Below are positions 8,746 to 17,582 of a stretch of 64,000 nucleotides of DNA, in pieces (position 1 is the first letter of the stretch; every line of letters starts with the position of its first letter). Made by a program: the position numbers and the translations under genes. The notes beneath the pieces are model-generated. The model ran no database searches, had not been told where the DNA came from, and saw only the letters and a list, made by a program, of their open reading frames with translations. Source of the stretch: Actinomadura syzygii (GTDB taxonomy: Bacteria; Actinomycetota; Actinomycetes; Streptosporangiales; Streptosporangiaceae); the NCBI RefSeq assembly GCF_008085905.1, contig NZ_VSFF01000011.1:186001-250000 (forward strand), given 5' to 3'.

Positions 8746-9177
8746 GTGTTCCTCGGCACCCATTCACCGCGTCTCGACGACAAGGGACGACTGTTCCTGC
8801 CGGCGAAGTACCGCGAGGAGCTGTCGGGGGGATTGGTGATCACGAAGGGCCAGGAACGCTGCCTGTACGTCTTCCCCATGGCGGAGTTCCAGCGGATTAC
8901 CGAGGCTCTGCGTGCCGCGCCGGTCACCGAGAAGGCCGTGCGGAGCTACAGCCGGGTCTTCTTCGCCAGTGCGTCCGACGAGGTGCCCGACAAACAGGGC
9001 CGCGTCACGATCCCGCCGCCGCTGCGCAAGTACGCGGGGCTCACCCGCGACTGCACCGTCATCGGAGCCAACACGCGCTTGGAGATCTGGGACGCCCAGG
9101 CCTGGGAGACCTACCTGGAGCAGGAGGAGGAGACGTTCTCCGACGTCTCGGAGGAGGTGTTGCCAGGGATCCTCTGA
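8746..9177 (+). CDS. mraZ: Transcriptional regulator MraZ
   Basis: MraZ (143 aa, the usual length) is an AbrB-like DNA-binding protein that regulates the division and cell-wall cluster. It contains two MraZ repeats, seen in GTHSPRLDDKGRLFLP and again in EVPDKQGRVTIPPPLR, each with the DxKGR/DKQGR turn. GTG 8746 is preceded by GGGAGG at 8732-8737, giving the standard FLGTHSPRLD start; GTG 8737 is in frame but overlaps that site. It heads the dcw cluster directly behind a promoter with four MraZ boxes. A 254-nt spacer without an obvious gene separates it from rsmH. Confidence 0.96.
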   Translation: MFLGTHSPRLDDKGRLFLPAKYREELSGGLVITKGQERCLYVFPMAEFQRITEALRAAPVTEKAVRSYSRVFFASASDEVPDKQGRVTIPPPLRKYAGLTRDCTVIGANTRLEIWDAQAWETYLEQEEETFSDVSEEVLPGIL

Positions 9178-9431
9178 GACACGACTCGTCGGTCCGATGA
9201 CCGGCAATGGCCCACGTTCGGCCAGGTCTCCAGCCGCTCTCCTAGCCATCTGGCGCAGCTTCCCCGGCGCCAGGCGGCGACCCCCGCGCAACGTCGCGGT
9301 GAAACTTCCTCCAGGGCAGCGGATGGGGACCTGGCCGGGCGAGGCCGCCGCCGGGGGGTTCGGAATCGGTCGTCCGGCCGGCGATGCCACGCAGTCCGCG
9401 AGCTAGGTGGCAACAGCACTGGGGGTGAAGC

Positions 9432-10427
9432 ATGGACGTGGGAGACCACGCGCCCGAGAACCGGGGGCCCGCGAGCGGCCACGTGCCGGTCATGCTCGGC
9501 CGCGTCCTCGCGATCCTCACTCCCGCGGCGCTCGCCGTCACCGGCCGCGACCCCGTATACCTCGACGCCACCCTCGGCATGGGCGGGCACGCCGAGGCCA
9601 TGCTGCGGGAGGTCCCGCGGCTCCGGCTCATCGGCCTCGACCGCGACACCACGGCGCTGGAGCGATCCGCCCGCCGGCTCGCCCCGTTCGGCGACCGCGT
9701 CACGCTCGAGCACGCCGTCTACGACGAGATCCCGGCGGTGCTCCGCCGGCTCGGCGTCCCCTCGGTGGACGCCGTCCTGTTCGACCTCGGCGTCTCCTCC
9801 CCGCAGCTCGACGAGGGCGAGCGGGGCTTCGCCTACTCCTACGACGCGCCCCTCGACATGCGGATGGACCGCACCCAGCGGCTCACCGCGGCGGAGGTCG
9901 TCAACGGGTACCCGCCCGCCGAGCTCGCCCGCATCCTGCGCGAGTACGGCGAGGAGCGATTCGCCCAGCGCATCGCGGCGGCGATCGTCCGCGAGCGCGA
10001 GCGCGCGCCGCTGGAGTCCACCCGGCGGCTCGCCGACCTGGTGCGCACGTCCATCCCGGCCGCGACCCGCCGCACCGGCGGCAACCCGGCCAAGCGCACG
10101 TTCCAGGCGCTGCGCATCGAGGTGAACGGCGAGCTGGAGATCTGGGGCCGGGCGCTGCCCGCCGCGCTGGACGCGCTCCCGGTCGGCGGCCGGGTCGCCG
10201 TCCTCAGCTACCACTCCCTGGAGGACCGGCTCACCAAGCGGGTCCTCGCCGCCCAGGCGGCCGACACCACCCCGCCGGACCTGCCCGTCCCGCTGCCCGA
10301 ACACGAACCGAGGTTCCGGCTTCTAACACGCGGGGCGGAACTGCCGTCCGACGAGGAGACCACGACCAACCCACGGGCCGGATCAGTGCGGCTCCGCGCT
10401 GCCGAGCGCGTCAGGGAGGCCCGATGA
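9432..10427 (+). CDS. rsmH: 16S rRNA (cytosine(1402)-N(4))-methyltransferase RsmH
   Basis: RsmH (MraW, 331 aa) methylates N4 of C1402 in 16S rRNA. It starts after the HVPVML segment, with SAM-binding ATLGMGGHAEAML and GLDRDTTAL. Later come FDLGVSSPQLDEGERGF, the insert domain and the conserved LSYHSLEDR near the C-terminus. The ATG at 9432 has GGGGGTG upstream. Its TGA forms an ATGA overlap with a 26-codon repeat ORF (10424-10504), so coupling to ftsL appears to run through that repeat rather than directly. Confidence 0.96.
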   Translation: MDVGDHAPENRGPASGHVPVMLGRVLAILTPAALAVTGRDPVYLDATLGMGGHAEAMLREVPRLRLIGLDRDTTALERSARRLAPFGDRVTLEHAVYDEIPAVLRRLGVPSVDAVLFDLGVSSPQLDEGERGFAYSYDAPLDMRMDRTQRLTAAEVVNGYPPAELARILREYGEERFAQRIAAAIVRERERAPLESTRRLADLVRTSIPAATRRTGGNPAKRTFQALRIEVNGELEIWGRALPAALDALPVGGRVAVLSYHSLEDRLTKRVLAAQAADTTPPDLPVPLPEHEPRFRLLTRGAELPSDEETTTNPRAGSVRLRAAERVREAR

Positions 10428-10504
10428 CCGCAGCGAAGCGAGGATCTTCGGGGCCCCGTCCCGGGGGCCTGGGGGTCGCCCCCCGGAAAGGCACGGCGAC
10501 ATGA
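10424..10504 (+). repeat. 77-bp coupling repeat, copy 1 (26-codon ORF)
   Basis: This is a short ORF that starts at ATG 10424, overlapping the rsmH stop as ATGA. It ends at TGA 10502-10504, overlapping the ftsL ATG as ATGA. The peptide begins MTAAKRGSSG and contains VAPRKG. The second copy at 55198-55278 has the same length and the same ATGA overlaps at both ends, with about 70% identity. A GC hairpin (CCGGGGG 10461-10467 with CCCCCGG 10480-10486) lies inside. Whether the peptide matters, or only ribosome passage through it, is unknown. Confidence 0.8.
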
Positions 10505-11214
10505 CGACGATCAGTACGCGGCCTGCGAAGGGCAAGGCGAAGCGGGTCCGGCGGACGGCCGCCGAGTCCGCGGCCGCGCGGACCCGGGCCGCCACCGGCG
10601 CCCCCGCGACCAAACCCGCGACGGCCAAACCCGCGACGACCAAGCCCGCCACGAAGGAGCCCGCGAAGCCCGCCACGAAGACGACGGCCAAGCCCGCCGC
10701 CAAGACCGCTCCGCAGACCACGACCAAGCCCGCCGCCAAGTCCGGCGCGAAGCGGGCCTCGGCCAAGGAAGCGGCGCGGCCGGCGGTGGCGCGGCGGGCC
10801 GCGCCGCGCGCGCCGTTCGTGCTGCTCATCGTCGGGCTGCTCGGCGGTGCCCTGGTCAGCCTGCTGCTGCTGAACACCGTCCTGGCGAAGGACGCGTTCA
10901 CGCTGTCGCGGCTCCAGCAGAGCAACAAGCAGCTCGAACAGCAGCGGCAGGCGTACGAGGCGGACATCGCCCGCGGCGGCTCGCCGGAGGGGCTGTCGAA
11001 CAAGGCGAAGGCGCTCGGCATGAGGCAGCCCGGCGAGATGGCCTTCTTCAACCCCGACACCGGGCGGGCGGGCGGCGGCACGATCCAGCCCGTCCCGCGC
11101 GAGGCCGCCGCGGCGGCAAGCGCGGCGGGCGTCGTCGGCGTGCCCGGAACCGTGGTGCCGGGCGACGGCGTGCCGCCGTCCGTGCTCGCCGGGGCCGGAC
11201 CCGGAGCGCCGTGA
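10501..11214 (+). CDS. ftsL: FtsL-like septum formation protein
   Basis: This is a bitopic membrane protein of 237 aa in the FtsL position. The cytoplasmic N-terminus (about 100 residues) is rich in Lys, Ala, Pro and Thr, with degenerate KPAT-type repeats. One transmembrane helix lies at about 105-125, followed by a short extracellular coiled coil (QQSNKQLEQQRQAYEADI) and an Ala/Gly/Pro-rich tail. FtsL bridges FtsQ and the FtsW-FtsI synthase at the septum. Sequence conservation is low, so the call rests on architecture and position before ftsI. The start overlaps the 26-codon repeat ORF. Confidence 0.82.
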   Translation: MTTISTRPAKGKAKRVRRTAAESAAARTRAATGAPATKPATAKPATTKPATKEPAKPATKTTAKPAAKTAPQTTTKPAAKSGAKRASAKEAARPAVARRAAPRAPFVLLIVGLLGGALVSLLLLNTVLAKDAFTLSRLQQSNKQLEQQRQAYEADIARGGSPEGLSNKAKALGMRQPGEMAFFNPDTGRAGGGTIQPVPREAAAAASAAGVVGVPGTVVPGDGVPPSVLAGAGPGAP

Positions 11215-11242
11215 GCGGGCGCGGCGAGGAGCGGGGGGCACG

Positions 11243-13513
11243 GTGACGAAACGGCCGGGACGCGGGACCCCCGGGCCTCCGCCCGGCCGCGGACGCGGCT
11301 CGGACGGCGCGGGACGGCCGGGCACGAAGGGCAGCGCCGCACGCCGTCCCGCGCGCAGCGGCATGATCCCCGTCCCCCGCAAGAACGCGCCGCGCAAGGA
11401 CACGCCCCCTAAGGAAAGGCCCCGCAAGGACACGCCCCGCAAGGAGACACCGCGCAAAGAAGCCGCGCGCAAAGAGACGCCGCGGAAGGAAACAGCGCGC
11501 AAGGAAACAGCGCGCAAGGAAGCGGCGAAGAAAGAGGCGCCGCGGAAAGAGGTCGCGCGCAAGGACGCTGCGCAAAAGCAGAAGGCGACGGCGCGTAAGG
11601 GCACGCAGACCGGTCGGGATAAGAAGGCGCCGCAGCGGAAGGCGGCCGCCTCCGGCATGGGCGGGACGGTGCGCACCGCCCCCGCACGGCCGAAGAGCGG
11701 CGGCGGCGGTCCGCGCGGCCCGCGTCCCGGAGCGGGACGGCGGCCCCCCGGCCGCCCTCCTAAGCCGCGCGTCCCCTTTCACCGCCGCGACCCGCTCAAG
11801 CGGCTGAACGTCGGCCTGCTCGTCATCGCGTTCGTGCTGTCCCTGTTCGCGGGGCGGCTCGTCCAGCTGCAGACGATCGAGTCCGGCAAGTACACCGCGC
11901 AGGCGATGCTGACGCGGCTCCAGCGGATCGAGCTGCCCGCCGTCCGCGGCGACATCACCGACGCGCAGGGCCATCCCCTCGCCATGACGGTGGAGGCGCG
12001 GGCGATCACCGCCGACCCGACCCTCATCAAGCCGGAACGGCGGCAGCAGGTCGTCAACGCGCTGGCGCCGACGCTCGGGCTGAACGCGGCGACCGTGCTG
12101 AAGCAGATCAGCAAGACGAACACCCGGTTCGTGTACGTGGCGCACGGCGTCCGGCCCGACCAGGCCCGGCTGATCGTCTCGTGGGACCTGCCCGGTATCG
12201 GGACGCGCCTGGAATACCGCCGCGAATACCCCAACGATTCACTGGCCGCGGGCGTCATAGGGTTCGTGAACGACACGGGGAACGGCGCCGCCGGGCTGGA
12301 GAGCTCGCTGAACGGCGTGCTCGCCGGGCGCGGTGGCTGGCAGCGGGTCGAGATCAGCCCGGAGGGGCAGCACATCCCCATGGGCGAGGACCAGAAGGTC
12401 CCGTCCAAGCCCGGCCACGGCGTGCGGCTCACCCTGCAGCGCGACCTCCAGTTCATGGCGCAGCAGGCGATCGAGAGGCAGGTGCGGGCGACGCGGTCGC
12501 AGAGCGGCAGCGTCATCGTCATGGACTCGCGCACCGGACGGCTCCTCGCCATGGCGTCCGCCCCCGGCTTCGACCCGAACAGCTACGGCCGGTCCGACCG
12601 GCGGCTGTGGGGCAGCCCGCTGGTGCAGGAGGCGTACGAGCCGGGCAGCACCGGCAAGGTCGTCACGGCCGCCGCCGTCATGGAGCACGGCGGCGTCACG
12701 CCGCACACGCCGTACACCGTCCCCGACCGGATCAACAAGTACGACCGCGTGTTCAACGACTCGCACCGCCACGCGCCGGAGCGGCTGACGTTCGCGGGGG
12801 TGCTCGCCAAGTCCAGCAACGTCGGCACCATCCTCGCCAGCGAGAGCATCTCCGCGCAGCGGCTGTACCAGACGATGCGCGACTTCGGGTTCGGGCAGAA
12901 GACCGGCCTGCCGCTGCCCGGCGAGACGCCCGGCCTGCTGAGCGCGCCCGCGAAGTGGTCGGGCGTCGACCGCTACCCGATCGCCTTCGGGCAGTCGATG
13001 TCGGTGAACGCGGTGCAGATGGCGAGCGTGTACGCGACGATCGCGAACGGCGGCGTCCGCGTCGCGCCCACCCTCGTCGAGGGCACCGTGGGCGACGACG
13101 ACCGGTTCACCCCGGCGCCCGCGCCGCGCCGCACCCAGGTGATCAGCGCGCGGACGGCCAAGCAGATCAGCGACATGCTGGAGGGCGTCCCGACCGCCGA
13201 GGGCACCGCGCCGAAGGCGCAGATCGAGGGCTACCGCGTCGCGGGCAAGACCGGCACCGCCCAGATCGTCAACCCGCGCTGCGGCTGCTACAAGGGCGGC
13301 GGCTACACCGCGTCGTTCGCCGGGTTCGCCCCGGCGGACGATCCGCGCCTCGTCGTGCAGGTCGTCCTGCAGAACCCGAAACGGGGCAGCCACTATGGTG
13401 GCGATGCGGCGGCCCCCGTCTTCAAGGACGTGATGAGCTTCGCGCTTCAGTCCCAGCGGATCCCGCCGACGGGGAGCAGGCCGCCTACCGTCCAGATCTA
13501 CGCCCGAGACTGA
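11243..13513 (+). CDS. ftsI: Penicillin-binding protein FtsI/PbpB (septal transpeptidase)
   Basis: This is a class B PBP of 756 aa that crosslinks septal peptidoglycan with FtsW. The first 185 residues are cytoplasmic and strongly basic, with KETPRKEAARK-like degenerate repeats. The transmembrane helix begins near residue 188, then comes the PBP dimerisation domain. In the transpeptidase domain are S469-T-G-K472, S524-S-N526 and K669-T-G. No PASTA domain follows; the protein stops soon after the fold. An unusual CGCYKGGGY segment follows the KTG motif. GTG 11243 has a GAGGAGCGGGGGG purine tract before it. Confidence 0.95.
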   Translation: MTKRPGRGTPGPPPGRGRGSDGAGRPGTKGSAARRPARSGMIPVPRKNAPRKDTPPKERPRKDTPRKETPRKEAARKETPRKETARKETARKEAAKKEAPRKEVARKDAAQKQKATARKGTQTGRDKKAPQRKAAASGMGGTVRTAPARPKSGGGGPRGPRPGAGRRPPGRPPKPRVPFHRRDPLKRLNVGLLVIAFVLSLFAGRLVQLQTIESGKYTAQAMLTRLQRIELPAVRGDITDAQGHPLAMTVEARAITADPTLIKPERRQQVVNALAPTLGLNAATVLKQISKTNTRFVYVAHGVRPDQARLIVSWDLPGIGTRLEYRREYPNDSLAAGVIGFVNDTGNGAAGLESSLNGVLAGRGGWQRVEISPEGQHIPMGEDQKVPSKPGHGVRLTLQRDLQFMAQQAIERQVRATRSQSGSVIVMDSRTGRLLAMASAPGFDPNSYGRSDRRLWGSPLVQEAYEPGSTGKVVTAAAVMEHGGVTPHTPYTVPDRINKYDRVFNDSHRHAPERLTFAGVLAKSSNVGTILASESISAQRLYQTMRDFGFGQKTGLPLPGETPGLLSAPAKWSGVDRYPIAFGQSMSVNAVQMASVYATIANGGVRVAPTLVEGTVGDDDRFTPAPAPRRTQVISARTAKQISDMLEGVPTAEGTAPKAQIEGYRVAGKTGTAQIVNPRCGCYKGGGYTASFAGFAPADDPRLVVQVVLQNPKRGSHYGGDAAAPVFKDVMSFALQSQRIPPTGSRPPTVQIYARD

Positions 13514-13537
13514 CCGCAGCGAGTACTCTCCTCGCCT

Positions 13538-15145
13538 GTGAGCCCACCACGACCCGTGCATAAACCGTCCCGTTCCGCTCGTACCGAAAGTGACGTCATG
13601 CGTCCCACCACCAATCCGGCCCGTCCGCTGACCGGGCTCGCGGCGCTCCTCGGGATCGAGCCGGACGGCTGGGACGACGTGTCGGCGACGGGCATCACCC
13701 ACGACTCGCGGGCGGTGCGCCCCGGCGACGTGTACGCGGCGCTGCCCGGCGCCCGCGCGCACGGCGCCCAGTTCGCGGCGCAGGCGGCGGAGGCGGGCGC
13801 GGTCGCGGTCCTCACCGACCCGGACGGCTACGACCGGGCCGCGGCGACCGGGCTGGCGGTGCTGGTCGTGGCGGACGTCCGGGCCAGGCTCGGCGACGCC
13901 GCCTCCTGGGTGTACGGGGAGCCGGGACGCGACATCACGCTGATCGGCGTCACCGGGACGAGCGGCAAGACCACCACCGTCTTCCTCCTGGAGGCGGGCC
14001 TGCGGGCCGCCGGGATCGAGACGGGCCTGATCGGCGGCGTGGAGATCCGCGTCGGCGGCGACCGGGTGCCGAGCGCGCTGACCACGCCGGAGGCGACCGA
14101 CCTGCACGCGCTGCTCGCGATGATGCGGGAGCGGGGCGTCGGCGCGGCCGCGATGGAGGTGTCCAGCCACGCGCTGGCGCAGGGCCGGGTCGGCGGCGCC
14201 GCCTACGAGGTCGCGGTGTTCACGAACCTCTCGCAGGACCACCTCGACTACCACCCGACCATGCAGCACTACTTCCACGCGAAGGCGAAGCTGTTCACGC
14301 CGGAGTACTCGCGCGTCGGCGTCGTGAACCTCGACGACCACCACGGCCGCGAACTGCTGGAGATCGCGACCGTGCCGACGACGACGTTCTCCGCGTCCGG
14401 CGACCCGGCGGCCGACTGGCGCGCCGAGGACGTCCGGGTCGGCGCGGACGGCAGCGTGTTCCGCGTCGTCGGCCCCGGCGGCATCGAGGCCGACGGGGCG
14501 GTCGGGCTCGCCGGGCCGTTCAACGTCGCGAACGCGCTCGCCGCGATCGTGGCGCTGGTGGAGGCGGGCATCCCGCTGCAGGCCGCCGTCCGCGGGGTGG
14601 CGTCCCTGCCGGGCGTGCCGGGCCGGCTGGAGCGGGTGGACGAGGGCCAGGAGTTCGTCACCCTCGTCGACTACTCGCACAAGCCGGGCGCCGTCGAGGC
14701 CGTGCTGACCGCGCTGCGCCCCGTCACCGAGGGCGAGCTGACCGTCGTCCTCGGCTGCGGCGGCGACCGCGACCGGGGCAAGCGCCCGCTGATGGGGGAG
14801 GCCGCCGCGCTGCTCGCCGACCGGGCCTTCTTCACGAGCGACAACCCGAGGTCGGAGGACCCGCTCGCCATCCTCGCCGCTATGGTCGAGGGCGGGCTCA
14901 AGGTGCCGCGGTCCGAACGCGCGCACATCGTGGTCGAGCCGGACCGCGCCGCCGCGATCGAGCTGGCCGTGGCCCGGGCGCGCCGGGGCGACGTCCTCGT
15001 CGTCGCGGGCAAGGGGCACGAGCAGGGCCAGAACGTCGCGGGCGTGGTGCACCCGTTCGACGACCGGGAGGTCGTCCGGGACGCGCTCCGCCGCCGTTCG
15101 AGCCGCCATCCGAGAGGGACAAGAGGGGACGGGACGCAGGCGTGA
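13538..15145 (+). CDS. murE: UDP-MurNAc-L-Ala-D-Glu:meso-DAP ligase MurE
   Basis: MurE (535 aa) adds the third stem residue to the peptidoglycan precursor. The ATP-binding loop is GVTGTSGKTTT and the central domain has EVSSHALAQGRV. The DNPR motif (Asp435 counted from this start) is diagnostic for meso-diaminopimelate as substrate. GTG 13538 lies 8 nt after a TACTCT -10-like box; ATG 13598, twenty codons later, is an equally possible start because the extra residues are not conserved. Its stop overlaps murF by 4 nt (GTGA). Confidence 0.95.
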   Translation: MSPPRPVHKPSRSARTESDVMRPTTNPARPLTGLAALLGIEPDGWDDVSATGITHDSRAVRPGDVYAALPGARAHGAQFAAQAAEAGAVAVLTDPDGYDRAAATGLAVLVVADVRARLGDAASWVYGEPGRDITLIGVTGTSGKTTTVFLLEAGLRAAGIETGLIGGVEIRVGGDRVPSALTTPEATDLHALLAMMRERGVGAAAMEVSSHALAQGRVGGAAYEVAVFTNLSQDHLDYHPTMQHYFHAKAKLFTPEYSRVGVVNLDDHHGRELLEIATVPTTTFSASGDPAADWRAEDVRVGADGSVFRVVGPGGIEADGAVGLAGPFNVANALAAIVALVEAGIPLQAAVRGVASLPGVPGRLERVDEGQEFVTLVDYSHKPGAVEAVLTALRPVTEGELTVVLGCGGDRDRGKRPLMGEAAALLADRAFFTSDNPRSEDPLAILAAMVEGGLKVPRSERAHIVVEPDRAAAIELAVARARRGDVLVVAGKGHEQGQNVAGVVHPFDDREVVRDALRRRSSRHPRGTRGDGTQA

Positions 15146-16524
15146 TCCCACTTCCGCTGTCGGCGATCGCGGAGATCACGGGGGGCGGGCGGCACGGGCC
15201 CCCGGACGCCGTCGTGCGCGGTCCCGTGGTGATCGACTCCCGCGCGGCCGGGCCGGGGGCGCTGTTCGTCGCGCTGAAGGGCGAGCGCGCGGACGGGCAC
15301 GACTTCGCGCCCGCCGCGTTCGCCGCCGGGGCGGCGGCCGTGCTGGCGCAGCGCCCGGTGGACGGACCGTGCGTGGTCGTCGACGACGTCCAGGAGGCGC
15401 TCGGGCGGCTCGCCCGCGGCGTCCTCGACCGGCTCCCGGACGTGACCGTCGTCGCGGTCACCGGATCGGCGGGCAAGACGTCCACGAAGGACCTCATCGG
15501 GCTGCTCGCGGAGCGGGCCGGGCCGACGATCTTCCCGCCCGGGTCGTTCAACAACGAGATCGGGCTGCCGCTGACCGTGCTGCGCGCCGACGCGCAGACG
15601 CGGCGCCTCGTCCTGGAGATGGGCGCGCGTGGGATCGGTCACATCGCCTACCTGACCGGGATCGCGCGGCCGGACGTCGCGGTGGTGCTGAACGTCGGCA
15701 CCGCGCACGTCGGGGAGTTCGGCGGCCGGGAGAACATCGCCCGCGCCAAGGGCGAGATCGTCGAGGCGCTGCCGCCGGACGGCACCGCCGTGCTCAACGC
15801 CGACGACCCGCTGGTGGCCGCGATGGCGTCCCGCACGGCCGGGGCCGTCGTCACGTTCGGCCGGTCGGCGGACGCGACCGTCCGCGCCCGGGACGAGAGC
15901 CTCGACGACCAGGGCCGGGCCCGGTTCACGCTGGTCACGCCGGAGGGGTCCGCGCCGGTGGCGCTGCGGCTGCACGGCGCGCACGCCGTCCCGAACGCGC
16001 TCGCCGCGGCGGCCGCCGCGCGCGCGACCGGGATGGCCACGGCCGAGATCGCCGCGGGCCTGGCGGAGGCCGTGCCGATGAGCCGGTGGCGGATGGAGGT
16101 CACCGAGCGGGCCGACGGGGTGACCGTGGTGAACGACGCCTACAACGCGAACCCCGACTCGACGCGCGCCGCGCTGGACGTCCTCGCGCACATGGCCCGG
16201 GGCCGCCGCGCGTTCGCCGTCCTGGGCGAGATGGCCGAACTGGGAGACTCGTCCCCGGCCGAGCATGCCAAGATCGGTGCGCACGCCGCGCGGTGCGGGC
16301 TCGCCGGGCTCGTCGTCGTCGGCGCGAACGCGGCGCCGATCGCTGACGGCGCGGCGCAGGTGGGGTCATGGACGGGAGAGTGCGTGCAGGTGGATGACGT
16401 CGGCGCGGCGGTGACCGCGATCGGCGGGCGGCTCGCGCCGCCGGACGTCGTGCTGGTCAAGGGCTCCCGGGTGGCCGGTCTCGAACGGGTCGCCGAAGCG
16501 ATACTCGCGGAGGGCCTCCAATGA
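15142..16524 (+). CDS. murF: UDP-MurNAc-tripeptide:D-Ala-D-Ala ligase MurF
   Basis: MurF (460 aa) attaches D-Ala-D-Ala to complete the pentapeptide precursor. The three Mur-ligase domains are present. The ATP loop is TGSAGKTSTKD, and further motifs are FNNEIGLPLTV, NVGTAHVGEFG and VVNDAYNANPDS. The GTG start overlaps the murE stop and its own stop overlaps the mraY ATG (ATGA), so the block is tightly coupled. Confidence 0.96.
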   Translation: MIPLPLSAIAEITGGGRHGPPDAVVRGPVVIDSRAAGPGALFVALKGERADGHDFAPAAFAAGAAAVLAQRPVDGPCVVVDDVQEALGRLARGVLDRLPDVTVVAVTGSAGKTSTKDLIGLLAERAGPTIFPPGSFNNEIGLPLTVLRADAQTRRLVLEMGARGIGHIAYLTGIARPDVAVVLNVGTAHVGEFGGRENIARAKGEIVEALPPDGTAVLNADDPLVAAMASRTAGAVVTFGRSADATVRARDESLDDQGRARFTLVTPEGSAPVALRLHGAHAVPNALAAAAAARATGMATAEIAAGLAEAVPMSRWRMEVTERADGVTVVNDAYNANPDSTRAALDVLAHMARGRRAFAVLGEMAELGDSSPAEHAKIGAHAARCGLAGLVVVGANAAPIADGAAQVGSWTGECVQVDDVGAAVTAIGGRLAPPDVVLVKGSRVAGLERVAEAILAEGLQ

Positions 16525-17582
16525 CCAACATCATCATCGCGGCAGGGGTCGCGCTGATCTTCGTGATGGTCGGGACGCCGGTGTGGATCCGGATCGTCCA
16601 GCGGCTCGGCTACGGGCAGATGATCCGCGACGAGGGCCCGGAGGCGCACCTCAACAAGCGCGGCACCCCCACGATGGGCGGGACGGTCTTCATCGTCGGC
16701 TCGCTCGTCGGGTACGCCGCCGCGCACCTGTTCACCGGGACCGAGCCGACGATCTCCGGCGTCCTGGTGCTGTTCCTGATGACGGGCCTCGGCCTCGTCG
16801 GGTTCGTGGACGACTACATCAAGGTGTTCAAGCAGCGCAGCCTCGGCCTGCGCAGCGGCGCCAAGATGATCGGCATCATCCTCGTCGGGGTGGTGTTCGC
16901 GGTCGGCTCGCTGAACTTCCCGAACGGCTACGACATCACCCCCGCCGACCCCCACCTGTCCTTCCTGCGCGACTTCGGCCCCTCGATCGGCCCGTACCTG
17001 TTCGTGGTGTGGGCGCTGCTGCTCATCGCGGCCATGTCCAACGGCGTGAACCTCACCGACGGGCTGGACGGCCTCGCCGCGGGCCCCGCCGGGATGGTGC
17101 TCGCCGCCTACGTCATCATCGGGAACTGGCAGCTCCGCAACAGCTGCACCGACTTCGCCCTCGCGCCGAACTGCTACAGCGTCCGCGACCCCCTCGACCT
17201 CGCGGTCGTCGCCGCGGCCGTGCTCGGCGGCGTGTTCGGCTTCCTGTGGTGGAACGCGCCGCCCGCGAAGATCTTCATGGGCGACACCGGCTCGCTGGCC
17301 CTCGGCGGCGTCCTGGTCGGCCTCGCGATCCTCACCCGGACGCAGTTCCTGCTCGCCATCCTGTGCGGGCTGATCGTGATGATCACGCTGTCGGTGATCA
17401 TCCAGGTCGGCGGGTTCAAGATGACGAAGAAACGGGTGTTCAAGATGGCCCCGCTGCAGCACCACTTCGAGCTGTCCGGCTGGGCCGAGACGACGATCGT
17501 GGTGCGCTTCTGGCTGATGTCCGCGCTGTTCGTCGCGATCGGCATCGGCCTGTTCTACCTGGAATGGATGCCGAAGAAGTGA
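16521..17582 (+). CDS. mraY: Phospho-MurNAc-pentapeptide translocase MraY
   Basis: MraY (353 aa) transfers phospho-MurNAc-pentapeptide to undecaprenyl phosphate, making lipid I at the inner membrane. Around ten membrane helices are seen. Signature segments are HLNKRGTPTMGGT, the aspartate-rich FVDDYIKV, NLTDGLDGLA and FMGDTGSLALGG. The C-terminal PLQHHFEL loop is also present. ATG 16521 overlaps the murF stop. The final codons overlap the murD start. Confidence 0.97.
   Translation: MTNIIIAAGVALIFVMVGTPVWIRIVQRLGYGQMIRDEGPEAHLNKRGTPTMGGTVFIVGSLVGYAAAHLFTGTEPTISGVLVLFLMTGLGLVGFVDDYIKVFKQRSLGLRSGAKMIGIILVGVVFAVGSLNFPNGYDITPADPHLSFLRDFGPSIGPYLFVVWALLLIAAMSNGVNLTDGLDGLAAGPAGMVLAAYVIIGNWQLRNSCTDFALAPNCYSVRDPLDLAVVAAAVLGGVFGFLWWNAPPAKIFMGDTGSLALGGVLVGLAILTRTQFLLAILCGLIVMITLSVIIQVGGFKMTKKRVFKMAPLQHHFELSGWAETTIVVRFWLMSALFVAIGIGLFYLEWMPKK

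Noticed and set aside
13511..13537. TGACCGCAGCGA directly after the ftsI stop, equal to the first bases of the coupling repeat
   Set aside because: Only 12 bases match and the 24-nt gap holds no 26-codon ORF or hairpin. It may be a decayed remnant, but chance cannot be excluded.
12239..15151. Very long open frames opposite ftsI-murE and over many other genes
   Set aside because: In DNA this GC-rich, antisense frames of coding regions stay open by chance. They have low-complexity Arg/Ala/Pro/Gly composition and no family motifs, while the plus-strand frames carry clear catalytic motifs.
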